Positions 1 through 8,395 of a DNA stretch of 13,377 nt are shown piece after piece. The DNA comes from Deltaproteobacteria bacterium RBG_16_44_11 (lineage in GTDB: Bacteria > Desulfobacterota > Syntrophia > Syntrophales > Smithellaceae). The position numbers and the translations under genes were made by a program. The stretch spans positions 2,367 through 15,743 of the forward strand of contig MGQN01000033.1 in the NCBI GenBank assembly GCA_001797845.1, written 5' to 3'. The notes below the pieces were generated by a model. That model was not told the DNA's origin and did not search any database. It worked only from the letters and a program-made list of their open reading frames with translations. Position 1 is the first letter of the stretch. Every line of letters starts with the position of its first letter.

Positions 1-633
1 GGAAACAGAGGTCACGACTTCCGTACGCAGTTCTTCGTAGAGCTTTTCCAAATCAATTTCTTCGAGCAGCTGCCGGATAGCTTCAGCGCCAATTCCCGCA
101 ACAAATCCAGTATCACCGTACTGTTCCCGGGCTTCGATGTATTCTTCATCCGTAAGCAGTTCTTTCTTCTTCAGCGTCGTTTCTTTAGGATCAAGAACAA
201 TCCAGGATTCAAAATACAGAACCTTTTCCAACTCCTTCAGGGATAAATCCATGACATTTCCGATACGGCTGGGAAGGCTTTTTAAAAACCAGATATGGGC
301 GACCGGCGTGGCCAATGTAATATGCCCCATGCGTTCGCGGCGGACCTTGGATTGAATAACTTCGACGCCACACTTTTCGCAAACGACTCCACGGTGCTTC
401 ATCCGCTTATAACGTCCGCAAAGGCATTCGTAATCCTTTACCGGACCAAATATCTTGGCGCAAAAAAGCCCGTCTCTTTCCGGCTTGAATGTCCGGTAGT
501 TGATTGTTTCCGGTTTCTTTACTTCACCACGCGACCAGGAAAGAATTTTTTCCGGTGAAGCAATAGAAATTCTTATAGCATTGAATCTGATCGGATTTTT
601 TGGCTTCTCAAAATAACTAAAAACATCTTCCAC
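1..633 (-). CDS. rpoC: RNA polymerase beta' subunit, N-terminal 211 residues (partial)
   Basis: N-terminal part of the beta' subunit of RNA polymerase, which carries the clamp and, beyond this window, the catalytic Mg site. The reading frame is open to the left edge, so the C-terminal part is missing because the window ends, not through mutation. The zinc-binding motif is visible: Cys70, Cys72, Cys85 and Cys88 in the CLCGRYKR...CEKCGVEV context. It is followed by the conserved RMGHITLATPVAHIWF stretch around residues 101-116 and LPSRIG around 120-125. The start is GTG at 633, chosen because CAGGAG lies 7 bases upstream and the encoded peptide begins VEDVFSYFEKP, as in the family; no in-frame ATG fits. 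It lies 76 bases downstream of rpoB and is the last visible gene of the operon. Identification is secure. Confidence 0.97.
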   Translation of the reverse strand, partial: MEDVFSYFEKPKNPIRFNAIRISIASPEKILSWSRGEVKKPETINYRTFKPERDGLFCAKIFGPVKDYECLCGRYKRMKHRGVVCEKCGVEVIQSKVRRERMGHITLATPVAHIWFLKSLPSRIGNVMDLSLKELEKVLYFESWIVLDPKETTLKKKELLTDEEYIEAREQYGDTGFVAGIGAEAIRQLLEEIDLEKLYEELRTEVVTSVS

Positions 634-709
634 AGATTTTCTCCTGTATTATTAAATATCTAATTAAATAAACTTATATACTTTTTACGAAGTCGGCTTC
701 TTGTCGTTA

Positions 710-3700
710 TTATTGTTGAATTGCATTATCTTCTTCGATCAATTCAACGTCTAATCCGAGACTTTGCAATTCTTTAACAAGGACATTAAAGGATTCCGGA
801 AGCCCCGGCTCAAATGTATGTTCACCTTTTACGATAGATTCATAAATTCTTGTCCGGCCGGCTACATCATCGGATTTGACCGTCAGAAACTCCTGCAAGG
901 TATAAGAAGCTCCGTAAGCTTCCATTGCCCAGACTTCCATCTCTCCTAGTCTTTGTCCGCCAAACTGAGCTTTCCCGCCCAACGGCTGTTGGGTCACCAG
1001 GGAATATGGACCGATAGAACGAGCGTGAATTTTATTATCCACTAAATGATGGAGCTTCAGCATATAAATGATACCCACCGTAACTTCCTGATCAAAAGGT
1101 TCTCCGGTTCGTCCGTCGAAAAGAATCGCCTGCCCTTTCTCCGGCAAATCGGCCTTTTCCAACATTTCCCTAATCTGGCTTTCGGGGCAACCGTCAAAAA
1201 CAGGGGTCGCTACCAGCATCCCTTTTTTTAAACGCCCGACAAAACTCCTGATATTTTCAGAGGAAGCCTCATCGATAAATTTGTCAAAGTCAGGCGAAGC
1301 ATAAGCTTTTTTCAGTTCACTTTTGATATTATTTAGATTGTTATTCTTTTCCCAAAGCTCATTTAATCCTTCACCGATTGATTTTGCCGCCCAACCTAAG
1401 TGTGTTTCCAGAATTTGGCCGACATTCATACGAGAAGGAACGCCCAATGGATTGAGAATAATATCCACTGTCGAACCGTCGGCGAAACAAGGCATGTCTT
1501 CTTCCGGTAAAATTCGCGATAAGACACCCTTGTTGCCGTGCCGTCCCGCCATCTTGTCACCTACGGATAATTTTCTCTTGATGGCGACAAAAACCTTAAC
1601 CATTTTAATGACGCCGGGAGGAAGTTCGTCACTGGCCTTAATCTTGTCCAACTTTTCTTCAAAATGAGCTCGCACAAAATCTATTTTTCGCTCCAATGAA
1701 GAAAGTAGGTTTGTCAGCTTTTCCTCCGTCGCGTCGCTTTCGGCTATGGCAATGTTTTTCCAGCAATTAAAGGGGATATCAGCCCAAGTGTCCTTGGTAA
1801 TCTTATCGCCTTTTTTTAAAAGGGTCTTCTTCTTTTTGGCATCGACAATCTTGGTGGAAACTGTTTTTCCGATAACAAGTTTCGCCACATCTTTTTTAAT
1901 TGATTCGGTCAGAATGCGAATTTGATCATCCCTGTCCTTGGTTAGCTGTTCAATAGCTTCGGCTTCGATTTCTAGAGAACGTAAGTCCCTGTCCGCGCCT
2001 TTACGCGTGAATATTTTTGCGTCAATAATAGTGCCTTCAACTCCGGGAGGCACGCGCAGGGACGTATCGCGCACATCGCTGGCTTTTTCTCCGAATATCG
2101 CCCGCAGCAGTTTTTCTTCGGCAGATAACTGAGTTTCACCCTTGGGAGTTATTTTACCGACAAGAATATCACCGGGCTTCACCGAGACACCAATACGGAT
2201 TATACCGCTTTCATCCAGATTTCGCAGCGCTTCTTCACCAACATTGGGAATATCTCGCGTGATTTCTTCCTTGCCCAATTTGGTATCGCGGGCCATTGTT
2301 TCGAATTCTTCGATATGAATGGATGTATAAATATCTTCCTTAACTATTCTTTCGCTGACCAAAATGGAATCTTCATAATTGTAACCGCCCCAAGACATGA
2401 AGGCAACCATGACATTCCTGCCTAGTGCTAACTCGCCATCATCTGTTGCGGGCCCATCGGCCAATATATCTTTTTTGCCAATACGCTCACCGGCTTTAAC
2501 TATCGGCTTTTGATTAAAACAAGTATCCTGATTAGATCGTTGGTATTTAGCTAACGTATAAATATCAACACCGCTATCGATGCCATCTTCTTCAGGATGG
2601 TCCGCGCGAACAACAATCCGCGAAGCGTCAACGCTTTCCACAACACCCGGTCTTTTGGCTACAAGAACCGCGCCGGAATCACCGGCAACAACCGCTTCCA
2701 TACCTGTACCTACTATCGGCGTTTCCGGACACATCAGCGGCACAGCTTGCCTCTGCATATTGGAACCCATAAGCGCGCGGTTAGCATCATCGTGTTCCAG
2801 GAACGGAATTAACGCTGCCGCCACGGAGACTAGCTGATTAGGCGAAACATCCATCATTTTGAGCTCTTCCGGCACAACGGAAATAAAATCTGCTCCTTTT
2901 CTAACGGAGATCAATTCCTCGACAAACCTGCCCTGTTTATCCAAAGGACGGTCGGCTGGCGCGATAATCTGATTTTCTTCTTCAATCGCCGTCACGAAGC
3001 GAACATCTTTCAAGACTTTACCGTTTTCTACTAATTTGTATGGTGTTTCGATAAATCCGAATTCGTTAACCCGCGCGTAAGTACTTAGAGAAACAATCAA
3101 GCCGATATTAGGTCCTTCCGGAGTCTCTATCGGGCAAATGCGGCCGTAATGAGTAGGATGGACGTCACGGACTTCAAATCCGGCTCTTTCCCGCGTTAAG
3201 CCGCCAGGCCCCAACGCGGATAAGCGCCGCTTATGCGTGATTTCAGAAAGCGGATTGGTCTGGTCCATAAACTGAGAAAGCTGGCTGGAACCAAAAAATT
3301 CATTAACAACAGCCGAAACAGGCTTGGCATTAATCAAATCATGCGGCATCATTGTTTCGATATCCTGTAGGCTCATTTTTTCCTTGATTGCCCGCTCCAT
3401 ACGCACTAAGCCGATACGATATTGATTTTCAATAAGCTCCCCAACGGAACGCACCCGGCGATTGCCTAAATGATCGATATCATCGACACTGCACTCACCA
3501 ACACCATTTTTTAAATCAATCAGATACTTAACTGCGGACAAAATATCCTCATTGCGCAATATCGTAACATCAGTCGGCACATTTAAATGCAATTTATAAT
3601 TCATCTTGGCGCGGCCGACATCCGATAAATCGTAAGTTTCCGGCTCAAAAAACAGGCTCTTAAAAAACTTGGCCGCCGTTTCCGGCGTGGGCGGATTACT

Positions 3701-4843
3701 GGGGCGCAAGCGGCGATATATTTCCAATATTGCGTCTTCAGATGTATCGATTTTATCCATCAATAGCGTATCCCGAATGGCGGCATTATCCAGGTCTTCG
3801 TCTATATAAATAAAGCCCAGCTTTTTGATGCCTTTTTCTTTGGCTATCTCCAAACCATTTGGGGGCAATTCTTCATTGCAGCGGAATATAATTTCTCCCG
3901 TTTTCGGATCACGAACGTCCGAAGAAAGAATTTTTCCGGCAAGATCAGCTTCCTTAATGGCAATACGTTTGATACCGGCATCCAATACTTTCTTTAAAAG
4001 AACTTTGGTCAGCTTGCGTCCTTTTTTTATAATCACTTCCCCGCTTTTGGGATCTTTGATATCTTCGGGTGCTTTTTGACCGGCAAGAGATTCATCCGCG
4101 GTGAAATAAAGTTTTTCACCTTCGATAACCAGTTTTTCGATGTTGTAAAAATAATTCAGGATAAATTCGGTGGAATTGCCCATCGCCTTGAGCAGAATAG
4201 TCACGGGCATTTTACGGCGGCGGTCGATCCTCACGTACAAAAGATCCTTAGAATCGAATTCCAAATCCAGCCATGACCCTCGAATGGGAATAATTCGCGC
4301 CGAATAAATCAGCTTGCCGCTGGCGACAGTTTTCCCTTTATCATGATCGAAAAATATACCGGGGGAACGGTGCAGTTGGCTGACAATAACCCGTTCCGTG
4401 CCATTAATAATAAAGGTGCCGTTTTCCGTCATTAGCGGAATTTCGCCGAAGTATATTTCCTGCTCCTTTATATCGCGTATCGGCTTCGTCTCGTTTGGTT
4501 CTTTGTTGATTTTCGCGTCCGCAATACGGTCGGTATCAAACACCACCAGCCTGACCACAATTTTCAAAGGAGCGGCATAGGTCATCCCTTTTTGAATACA
4601 CTCTTTGATATCATACCGGACATCTCCAATTTTATAGCTGACAAACTCCAAAGAACACTTCCCGCTGAAATCGGAAATCGGAAAAACGCTCTTGAAGGCG
4701 CCTTGCAAACCAACATTGCCCCTTTTTGCCGGCGCTAAATACTTTTGGAGAAACTTTTCGTAAGATACTGTCTGGATTTCAATTAAATTGGGAATGTCCA
4801 GTACTTTTTTTACCCGGCCAAAATTTTTTCTAAATTTGCCCAT
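710..4843 (-). CDS. rpoB: RNA polymerase beta subunit
   Basis: Complete beta subunit of DNA-dependent RNA polymerase, 1377 residues, close to the usual proteobacterial length. The rifampicin-binding segment is at about residues 519-548 (FGSSQLSQFMDQTNPLSE...THKRRLSALGPGG). By alignment to E. coli numbering (offset 11) the residues usually mutated in resistance are intact: Asp527 (516), His537 (526) and Ser542 (531). Thr529 replaces Asn518 of E. coli. The conserved RPIETPEGPNIGL-type motif follows at about 571-582, and the C-terminal segment with EVWAMEAYGA and a final acidic tail is present. The ATG at 4843 has an AAGGA ribosome site about 4 bases upstream. The gap to rplL is only 36 bases, so both probably lie on one transcript. 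No frameshift is seen. Confidence 0.98.
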   Translation of the reverse strand: MGKFRKNFGRVKKVLDIPNLIEIQTVSYEKFLQKYLAPAKRGNVGLQGAFKSVFPISDFSGKCSLEFVSYKIGDVRYDIKECIQKGMTYAAPLKIVVRLVVFDTDRIADAKINKEPNETKPIRDIKEQEIYFGEIPLMTENGTFIINGTERVIVSQLHRSPGIFFDHDKGKTVASGKLIYSARIIPIRGSWLDLEFDSKDLLYVRIDRRRKMPVTILLKAMGNSTEFILNYFYNIEKLVIEGEKLYFTADESLAGQKAPEDIKDPKSGEVIIKKGRKLTKVLLKKVLDAGIKRIAIKEADLAGKILSSDVRDPKTGEIIFRCNEELPPNGLEIAKEKGIKKLGFIYIDEDLDNAAIRDTLLMDKIDTSEDAILEIYRRLRPSNPPTPETAAKFFKSLFFEPETYDLSDVGRAKMNYKLHLNVPTDVTILRNEDILSAVKYLIDLKNGVGECSVDDIDHLGNRRVRSVGELIENQYRIGLVRMERAIKEKMSLQDIETMMPHDLINAKPVSAVVNEFFGSSQLSQFMDQTNPLSEITHKRRLSALGPGGLTRERAGFEVRDVHPTHYGRICPIETPEGPNIGLIVSLSTYARVNEFGFIETPYKLVENGKVLKDVRFVTAIEEENQIIAPADRPLDKQGRFVEELISVRKGADFISVVPEELKMMDVSPNQLVSVAAALIPFLEHDDANRALMGSNMQRQAVPLMCPETPIVGTGMEAVVAGDSGAVLVAKRPGVVESVDASRIVVRADHPEEDGIDSGVDIYTLAKYQRSNQDTCFNQKPIVKAGERIGKKDILADGPATDDGELALGRNVMVAFMSWGGYNYEDSILVSERIVKEDIYTSIHIEEFETMARDTKLGKEEITRDIPNVGEEALRNLDESGIIRIGVSVKPGDILVGKITPKGETQLSAEEKLLRAIFGEKASDVRDTSLRVPPGVEGTIIDAKIFTRKGADRDLRSLEIEAEAIEQLTKDRDDQIRILTESIKKDVAKLVIGKTVSTKIVDAKKKKTLLKKGDKITKDTWADIPFNCWKNIAIAESDATEEKLTNLLSSLERKIDFVRAHFEEKLDKIKASDELPPGVIKMVKVFVAIKRKLSVGDKMAGRHGNKGVLSRILPEEDMPCFADGSTVDIILNPLGVPSRMNVGQILETHLGWAAKSIGEGLNELWEKNNNLNNIKSELKKAYASPDFDKFIDEASSENIRSFVGRLKKGMLVATPVFDGCPESQIREMLEKADLPEKGQAILFDGRTGEPFDQEVTVGIIYMLKLHHLVDNKIHARSIGPYSLVTQQPLGGKAQFGGQRLGEMEVWAMEAYGASYTLQEFLTVKSDDVAGRTRIYESIVKGEHTFEPGLPESFNVLVKELQSLGLDVELIEEDNAIQQ

Positions 4844-4879
4844 AGCATCCTTAAAATAAGATAATTATTATTGATTGAT

Positions 4880-5266
4880 CTATTTAATCTCGACGGTTCC
4901 GCCAACTTCTTCAATCTTCTTCTTAATATCGGCGGCTTCATCTTTGGAAACGCCTTCTTTAATTGGTTTGGGCAGGCCTTCCACCAAATCCTTGGCTTCC
5001 TTCAAGCCTAAACTGGTAATCGCCCTCACCACCTTGATTACCTGAATTTTTTCCGCGCCAAAACCGGTAAGAATCGCGTTGAATTCGGTCTTCTCTTCAG
5101 CCGCCGCCGCCGGTGCTCCACCGCCGAGGGCAACCGCCGCCATCATAGGAGCGGCGGCTGAAACTCCAAATTTTTCCTCTAATTCTTTCACCAGAGCAGA
5201 AAGCTCGAGTACTGTCATTTCTTCAATAAATTTTATCACATCTTCTTTAGTAATTTTACCTGACAT
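4880..5266 (-). CDS. rplL: 50S ribosomal protein L7/L12
   Basis: L7/L12 forms the flexible dimers of the ribosomal stalk that recruit translation factors such as EF-Tu and EF-G. At 128 residues it has the family's normal length and layout: an N-terminal dimerisation domain (about 1-33), an Ala/Gly/Pro-rich hinge (about 36-58, rich in AAAP, GGGAPAAAA), and a C-terminal factor-binding domain from about 60 containing EFNAIL, KIQVIKVVR and GLKEAKDLVEGLPKPIKEGVSK. The ATG at 5266 has a GAGGA site just upstream. It lies 28 bases after rplJ, the usual rplJL pair; L10 carries the L7/L12 dimers. Translation of both is expected to be tied to the L10 leader upstream of rplJ. Confidence 0.98.
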   Translation of the reverse strand: MSGKITKEDVIKFIEEMTVLELSALVKELEEKFGVSAAAPMMAAVALGGGAPAAAAEEKTEFNAILTGFGAEKIQVIKVVRAITSLGLKEAKDLVEGLPKPIKEGVSKDEAADIKKKIEEVGGTVEIK

Positions 5267-5294
5267 TTTTCTATCCTCTTTTCTGTATGTTTTA

Positions 5295-5819
5295 TTAATT
5301 TAGTGTTTTTTTCTTTTCACCGTAAGCATTGAGCAGTTGCACAAAGTTTCTCTGAACACCGCTTAAAACCGTCACCAATGATGTCGGTACCGCTGCCATA
5401 ACCGAAACCAACTTGCCCAAAAGAACTTCCCTGCTGGGTAATTCCGCCAACGCCGTAAGATCGCTCTTGGTTAAAAGCTTGCCGTCCAGCGCACCGATTT
5501 TTATTTCCAATTCCGGATTTTTTTTAGCAAACTCAATAAGAACTTTTGTCGGTTCAACAGGATCTTTATAGCCTAAGACCATGGCAATGGGCCATTGAAA
5601 ATGCTCGGCAAGGACACTGAAGCCGGTTTCTTTTGAGGCAATTCCCAAAAGCGTGTTTTTCACAACCTTTACTTCAGCGCTGGACTTGCGCAGAGCATTT
5701 CTCAGGGCTTCCATCTTCAAGACGTTCATCCCGCTGAAACTGGTTATAACGCCCAGCTTGGCTTCCTTGAGTTTCTCGTGCAGTTCGGATACTACTTGCT
5801 CTTTCGTTCTCCGATCCAA
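5295..5819 (-). CDS. rplJ: 50S ribosomal protein L10 (TTG start)
   Basis: L10 anchors the L7/L12 dimers at the base of the ribosomal stalk and binds 23S rRNA; it is also the autorepressor of its own operon through a leader RNA. The 174-residue product has the family pattern: an N-terminal RNA-binding domain (SFSGMNV, LRNALRKS, VVKNTLLGIA), a central PIAMVLGYKDP segment, and the C-terminal L7/L12-binding helix ending NAYGEKKK. The start appears to be TTG at 5819: a strong AAGGAGG lies about 8 bases upstream and the encoded peptide begins LDRRTKEQVV, the normal N terminus; no ATG is suitably placed. The recognisable L10 leader occupies the 237-base gap upstream. Function is certain; the start codon is well supported but not proven. 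Confidence 0.96.
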   Translation of the reverse strand: MDRRTKEQVVSELHEKLKEAKLGVITSFSGMNVLKMEALRNALRKSSAEVKVVKNTLLGIASKETGFSVLAEHFQWPIAMVLGYKDPVEPTKVLIEFAKKNPELEIKIGALDGKLLTKSDLTALAELPSREVLLGKLVSVMAAVPTSLVTVLSGVQRNFVQLLNAYGEKKKTLN

Positions 5820-5969
5820 TTTATCAGCCTCCTTTCCAAAATTAATTTAGCTGCCTGAGGCCGGAGAGTATAGCCACATACAGAACAAAACGGCATCTTT
5901 TACCTAATTCCGATTCCCGTTTTTAAAAATTTATTACCCTAAAAAAAATAAAGTAACTTTTTTATTCCA

Positions 5970-6022
5970 CGAGTCTCGGCAGGCCGCTTCACGTTTAAAC
6001 TTCTGTACCTGCTGTCTTCGAC
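5970..6022 (-). ncRNA. L10 (rplJ) leader RNA, kink-turn core
   Basis: The 237-base gap between rplA and rplJ holds the signature of the ribosomal protein L10 leader. On the minus strand GAAGACAGCAGG (6019-6008) is paired across a loop with CCTGCCGAGAC (5983-5973). GCAGG pairs with CCTGC, and the flanking AGACA and CGAGA form the asymmetric kink-turn that L10 or the L10-(L7/L12) complex binds. In proteobacteria this element lets excess stalk protein repress translation of rplJL. The remaining bases, 5820-5969, form the rest of the leader and end in the rplJ ribosome site; I see no clear terminator there. Ends are approximate. Confidence 0.85.
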
Positions 6023-6056
6023 CTTTTTACTAAAACGATTAACCCCTCTTTTTTTA

Positions 6057-6755
6057 TTAAGCAGCCTTAATATCAAGAGGATCAATTCTCACACCTGCGC
6101 CCATTGTGCTGGAAACGGAAATACTTTTAATATAAATTCCCTTGCTGGACGCCGGCTTTAATTTTATGATTGTTTCCAGTAAAGCGCTGACGTTTTCTCT
6201 TAATTTTTCGGCGCCAAAGGAAACTTTGCCTACCGGAGAGTGGATGATTCCGGCTTTTTCCACGCGGAATTCAACTTTACCTGATTTGAGCTCGTTCACC
6301 GCATTGGCTACTTCAAAAGTAACCGTTCCTACTTTCGGATTAGGCATCAAGCCGCGGGGGCCTAAAATCTTACCAATCTTTCCCACGGAACCCATCATAT
6401 CCGGTGTGGAGATAACCCGGTCAAATTCCAACCAGCCGCCTTTGATTTTTTCAATAATCTCTTCATTGCCGATAAGATCGGCGCCGGCTTCCAGGGCTTC
6501 TTTTTCTTTTTCTCCCTTGGCAAAAACTAAAATCCGCACCGCTTTGCCCAGACCGTTGGGTAAAACCACGCTGCCCCGAACCATTTGATCGGCGTGCGCG
6601 GGATTGACGCCCAAACGAACGGCAACGTCCACCGTTTCGTCGAATTTTGCGCACGGCATCGATGCAACTATCTCCGTAGCTTCTTTAAGTGTGTAGCGTT
6701 TACCCAGCTCCACCTTTGCTTTTGCCGCTAATATGCGTTTGCCTTTTCTTAACAT
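6057..6755 (-). CDS. rplA: 50S ribosomal protein L1
   Basis: L1 forms the mobile L1 stalk of the 50S subunit near the E site and helps release deacylated tRNA; in many bacteria it also represses the rplKA mRNA. The 232-residue product has the family's normal length and motifs: KFDETVDVAVRLGVNP near 37-52, the MVRGSVVLPNGLGK segment near 58-71, and the L1 signature MGSVGKIGKILGPRGLMPNPK near 121-141. The ATG at 6755 has an AAGAGG site about 7 bases upstream. It follows rplK after only 18 bases, so rplK and rplA are almost certainly co-transcribed. No anomaly seen. Confidence 0.98.
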   Translation of the reverse strand: MLRKGKRILAAKAKVELGKRYTLKEATEIVASMPCAKFDETVDVAVRLGVNPAHADQMVRGSVVLPNGLGKAVRILVFAKGEKEKEALEAGADLIGNEEIIEKIKGGWLEFDRVISTPDMMGSVGKIGKILGPRGLMPNPKVGTVTFEVANAVNELKSGKVEFRVEKAGIIHSPVGKVSFGAEKLRENVSALLETIIKLKPASSKGIYIKSISVSSTMGAGVRIDPLDIKAA

Positions 6756-6773
6756 GATAAAACCTCTTCTTAA

Positions 6774-7199
6774 TTAACCCGCGATTTCTATTCCCATTGA
6801 CCTTGCCGTACCGGCAATGATCTTTACAGCTCCTTCGATATCTACAGCGTTTAAATCATTGAATTTCAATTGGGCGATTTCCTGAACCTGTTTGGCCGTG
6901 ACGGTACCCACTTTTTCCCTTTTGGGATCGTTGGCTCCTTTGGCAATTTTGGCCGCTTGCTTGAGCAGGACCGATGCCGGCGGTGTTTTGGTAATGAAGG
7001 TGAATGACCTGTCGGCATAAACGGTAATAACTACCGGAACGATCATCCCTTCCTGATTTTGCGTCATGGCGTTATACGCCTTGCAAAATTCCATGATGTT
7101 AACGCCGTGCTGACCCAACGCCGGACCGATTGGCGGCGAAGGCGTCGCCTTGCCCGCTTTTATTTGCAATTTTATGTTCGCGATAACTTTTTTTGCCAT
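6774..7199 (-). CDS. rplK: 50S ribosomal protein L11
   Basis: L11 binds 23S rRNA in the GTPase-associated centre and is needed for RelA activation during the stringent response. The 141-residue product is full length. The N-terminal domain carries KLQIKAGKATPSPPIGPALGQ (about 10-30), including the proline-rich stretch involved in thiostrepton sensitivity. The C-terminal rRNA-binding domain contains TPPASVLLKQAA (about 73-84) and a terminal GTARSMGIEI. The ATG at 7199 has an AGGTGA-type site upstream. It lies between nusG (59-base gap) and rplA (18-base gap), the standard order. Identification is secure. Confidence 0.98.
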   Translation of the reverse strand: MAKKVIANIKLQIKAGKATPSPPIGPALGQHGVNIMEFCKAYNAMTQNQEGMIVPVVITVYADRSFTFITKTPPASVLLKQAAKIAKGANDPKREKVGTVTAKQVQEIAQLKFNDLNAVDIEGAVKIIAGTARSMGIEIAG

Positions 7200-7258
7200 G
7201 ATAAATCACCTGATCTGAAAAATTTTTAAAGGCTTCATGCTTTTTGCCTTGTTATAAC

Positions 7259-7789
7259 TTACCCTTGCGTTACCTGAATAAAGTCTAGCTCTACCGGCGT
7301 CGGCCGTCCGAAGATACTCACGATAACTCTCAGCTTGCTTTTTTCCGGTTTGATTTCGTCAATAACTCCATCGAAATTGGTAAATGGCCCGTCAATTATT
7401 CTTACATGATCACCGACATCGAATTTAAACTTAGGTTTGGGCTTTAAAGTTCCTTCGTCAATCCTGATTTTTAAATTTTCTACGTCTTTGTCCAAGATAG
7501 GCGAAGGTTTATCCTTACTGCCGATGAAACCGGTCACCTTAGGCGTGTTTTTCACAATGTGCCAGGTCTCATCGCTCATTTCCATGCGCACAAGTATATA
7601 GCCGGGGAAAAACTTGCGTTTGGAAGTTTTCTTTTCCCCCGAAATCAATTCCACAACATCTTCTTCCGGAATAAGAATATCCGAAAAAAACTCCTGCGCG
7701 CCGGCGATCTCAATTCTTTCCTGCAGGCTCATTTTTACTTTGTTTTCGTATCCCGAATATGTGTGAACAACGTACCATTTAAAAGCCAT
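7259..7789 (-). CDS. nusG: Transcription elongation/antitermination factor NusG
   Basis: NusG binds the clamp of RNA polymerase, increases processivity and couples RNA polymerase to the ribosome through S10 or to Rho. The 176-residue product has the normal two-domain layout. The NGN domain spans about 1-110, with KWYVVHTYSGYE at its start, the KRKFFPGYILVRMEM strand at about 57-71 and a VTGFIG segment at 85-90. The KOW domain spans about 124-174, with the core VGDHVRIIDGPF...FDGVIDEI. The ATG at 7789 is 4 bases after the secE stop, so the two are translationally close, as in nearly all bacteria. No insertion in the NGN domain is seen. Confidence 0.98.
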   Translation of the reverse strand: MAFKWYVVHTYSGYENKVKMSLQERIEIAGAQEFFSDILIPEEDVVELISGEKKTSKRKFFPGYILVRMEMSDETWHIVKNTPKVTGFIGSKDKPSPILDKDVENLKIRIDEGTLKPKPKFKFDVGDHVRIIDGPFTNFDGVIDEIKPEKSKLRVIVSIFGRPTPVELDFIQVTQG

Positions 7790-7793
7790 TTTG

Positions 7794-7997
7794 CTAGCCT
7801 AAAATCCATTTAACGAGTTTAGCAAGAACGTAATCAACTATGCCCAGGTAAATCGCTACAATAAAAACGATAATAATTACTACAGCAGTAGAAGCTAATG
7901 TTTGTTTTTTGTCCGGCCAGGTTACTTTCTTCAGTTCCACTTTGGCGCCGTTCAAGAATTGGATTATTTTTTGAAATATTTCCTTTATTTTTTCCAT
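7794..7997 (-). CDS. secE: Preprotein translocase subunit SecE
   Basis: SecE clamps the SecY channel in the inner membrane and is essential for protein export. This is the short, single-spanning form: 67 residues with an N-terminal amphipathic helix, the conserved cytoplasmic motif VELKKVTWPDKKQTLAST (about 20-37), and one hydrophobic membrane segment (about 38-60). It therefore lacks the two extra N-terminal spans of E. coli SecE, which is usual outside the gammaproteobacteria. The ATG at 7997 has an AAGGA site upstream. It lies 29 bases after tRNA-Trp and 4 bases before nusG. Identification rests on the motif, size and context and is secure. Confidence 0.97.
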   Translation of the reverse strand: MEKIKEIFQKIIQFLNGAKVELKKVTWPDKKQTLASTAVVIIIVFIVAIYLGIVDYVLAKLVKWILG

Positions 7998-8026
7998 ATT
8001 TTAAAATTCCTTTTAACAGAAAAAGA

Positions 8027-8103
8027 TGGCAGGCCAGGAGGGACTTGAACCCCCAGCATCCGGATTTGGAGTCCGGCGCTCTATCCATTAGAGCTACTGG
8101 CCT
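8027..8103 (-). tRNA. tRNA-Trp (anticodon CCA)
   Basis: The minus strand folds as a tRNA: acceptor AGGCCAG pairs with CTGGCCT, the D arm contains TAGCTCTAATGGATAGAGC, the anticodon loop has CCA between CCGGA and TCCGG, and the T arm carries GGTTCAAGTCC. The discriminator is G and a 3' CCA is encoded (8029-8027). It lies between rpmG and secE, its usual place in many non-enteric proteobacteria. Confidence 0.97.
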
Positions 8104-8116
8104 ATGCCAATATTAG

Positions 8117-8266
8117 CTATTTGGTCTCCCTGTGCAATTTATGCCCCCGGCAAAACTTGCAATATTTTTTCATTTCCAGGCGGTTTTGCGTGGTGCGTTT
8201 ATTTTTTGTCGTAACGTAATTTCTTTGCTTGCATTCCGTGCAAGCCAAAATAATATTATTGCGCAT
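8117..8266 (-). CDS. rpmG: 50S ribosomal protein L33
   Basis: L33 is a small zinc-ribbon protein of the 50S subunit near the E site. The 49-residue product begins MRNNIILACTECKQRNY and ends CRGHKLHRETK. It has the four zinc-ligand cysteines as two CxxC pairs, Cys9/Cys12 and Cys36/Cys39, so it is the zinc-binding (C+) form rather than the cysteine-free form. The motif NYVTTKNKRTTQNRLEMKKYC is typical of the family. The ATG at 8266 is preceded by AAAGGGGAA on the minus strand, a good ribosome site. It sits between tRNA-Thr(GGU) and tRNA-Trp inside the stable-RNA operon and is expected to be processed from that transcript. Confidence 0.97.
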   Translation of the reverse strand: MRNNIILACTECKQRNYVTTKNKRTTQNRLEMKKYCKFCRGHKLHRETK

Positions 8267-8279
8267 AATTCCCCTTTAC

Positions 8280-8355
8280 TGGAGCCCACGACCAGGATTG
8301 AACTGGTGACCTCATCCTTACCAAGGATGTGCTCTACCAACTGAGCTACGTGGGC
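8280..8355 (-). tRNA. tRNA-Thr (anticodon GGT)
   Basis: 76-base tRNA on the minus strand. The acceptor GCCCACG pairs with CGTGGGC, the D arm contains TAGCTCAGTTGGTAGAGC, the anticodon loop reads TTGGTAA with a CATCC/GGATG stem, and the T arm has GGTTCAATCC-type sequence (AGTTCAATC). The discriminator is U and CCA is encoded. It lies directly upstream of rpmG, only 13 bases away, where tuf is often found in related genomes. Confidence 0.97.
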
Positions 8356-8395
8356 ACAATCTCTTAGACTTGTTGCCCGTATATTATTAAATATT

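Noticed and set aside
1046..2837. Several plus-strand open frames opposite rpoB
   Set aside because: All lie antisense to strongly conserved rpoB sequence, lack ribosome sites and give no recognisable protein.
5935..5966. A/T-rich palindrome (AATAAAGTAACTTTTTTATT region) as a terminator before rplJ
   Set aside because: The stem has almost no G-C pairs and practically no loop; it is more likely low-complexity leader sequence.
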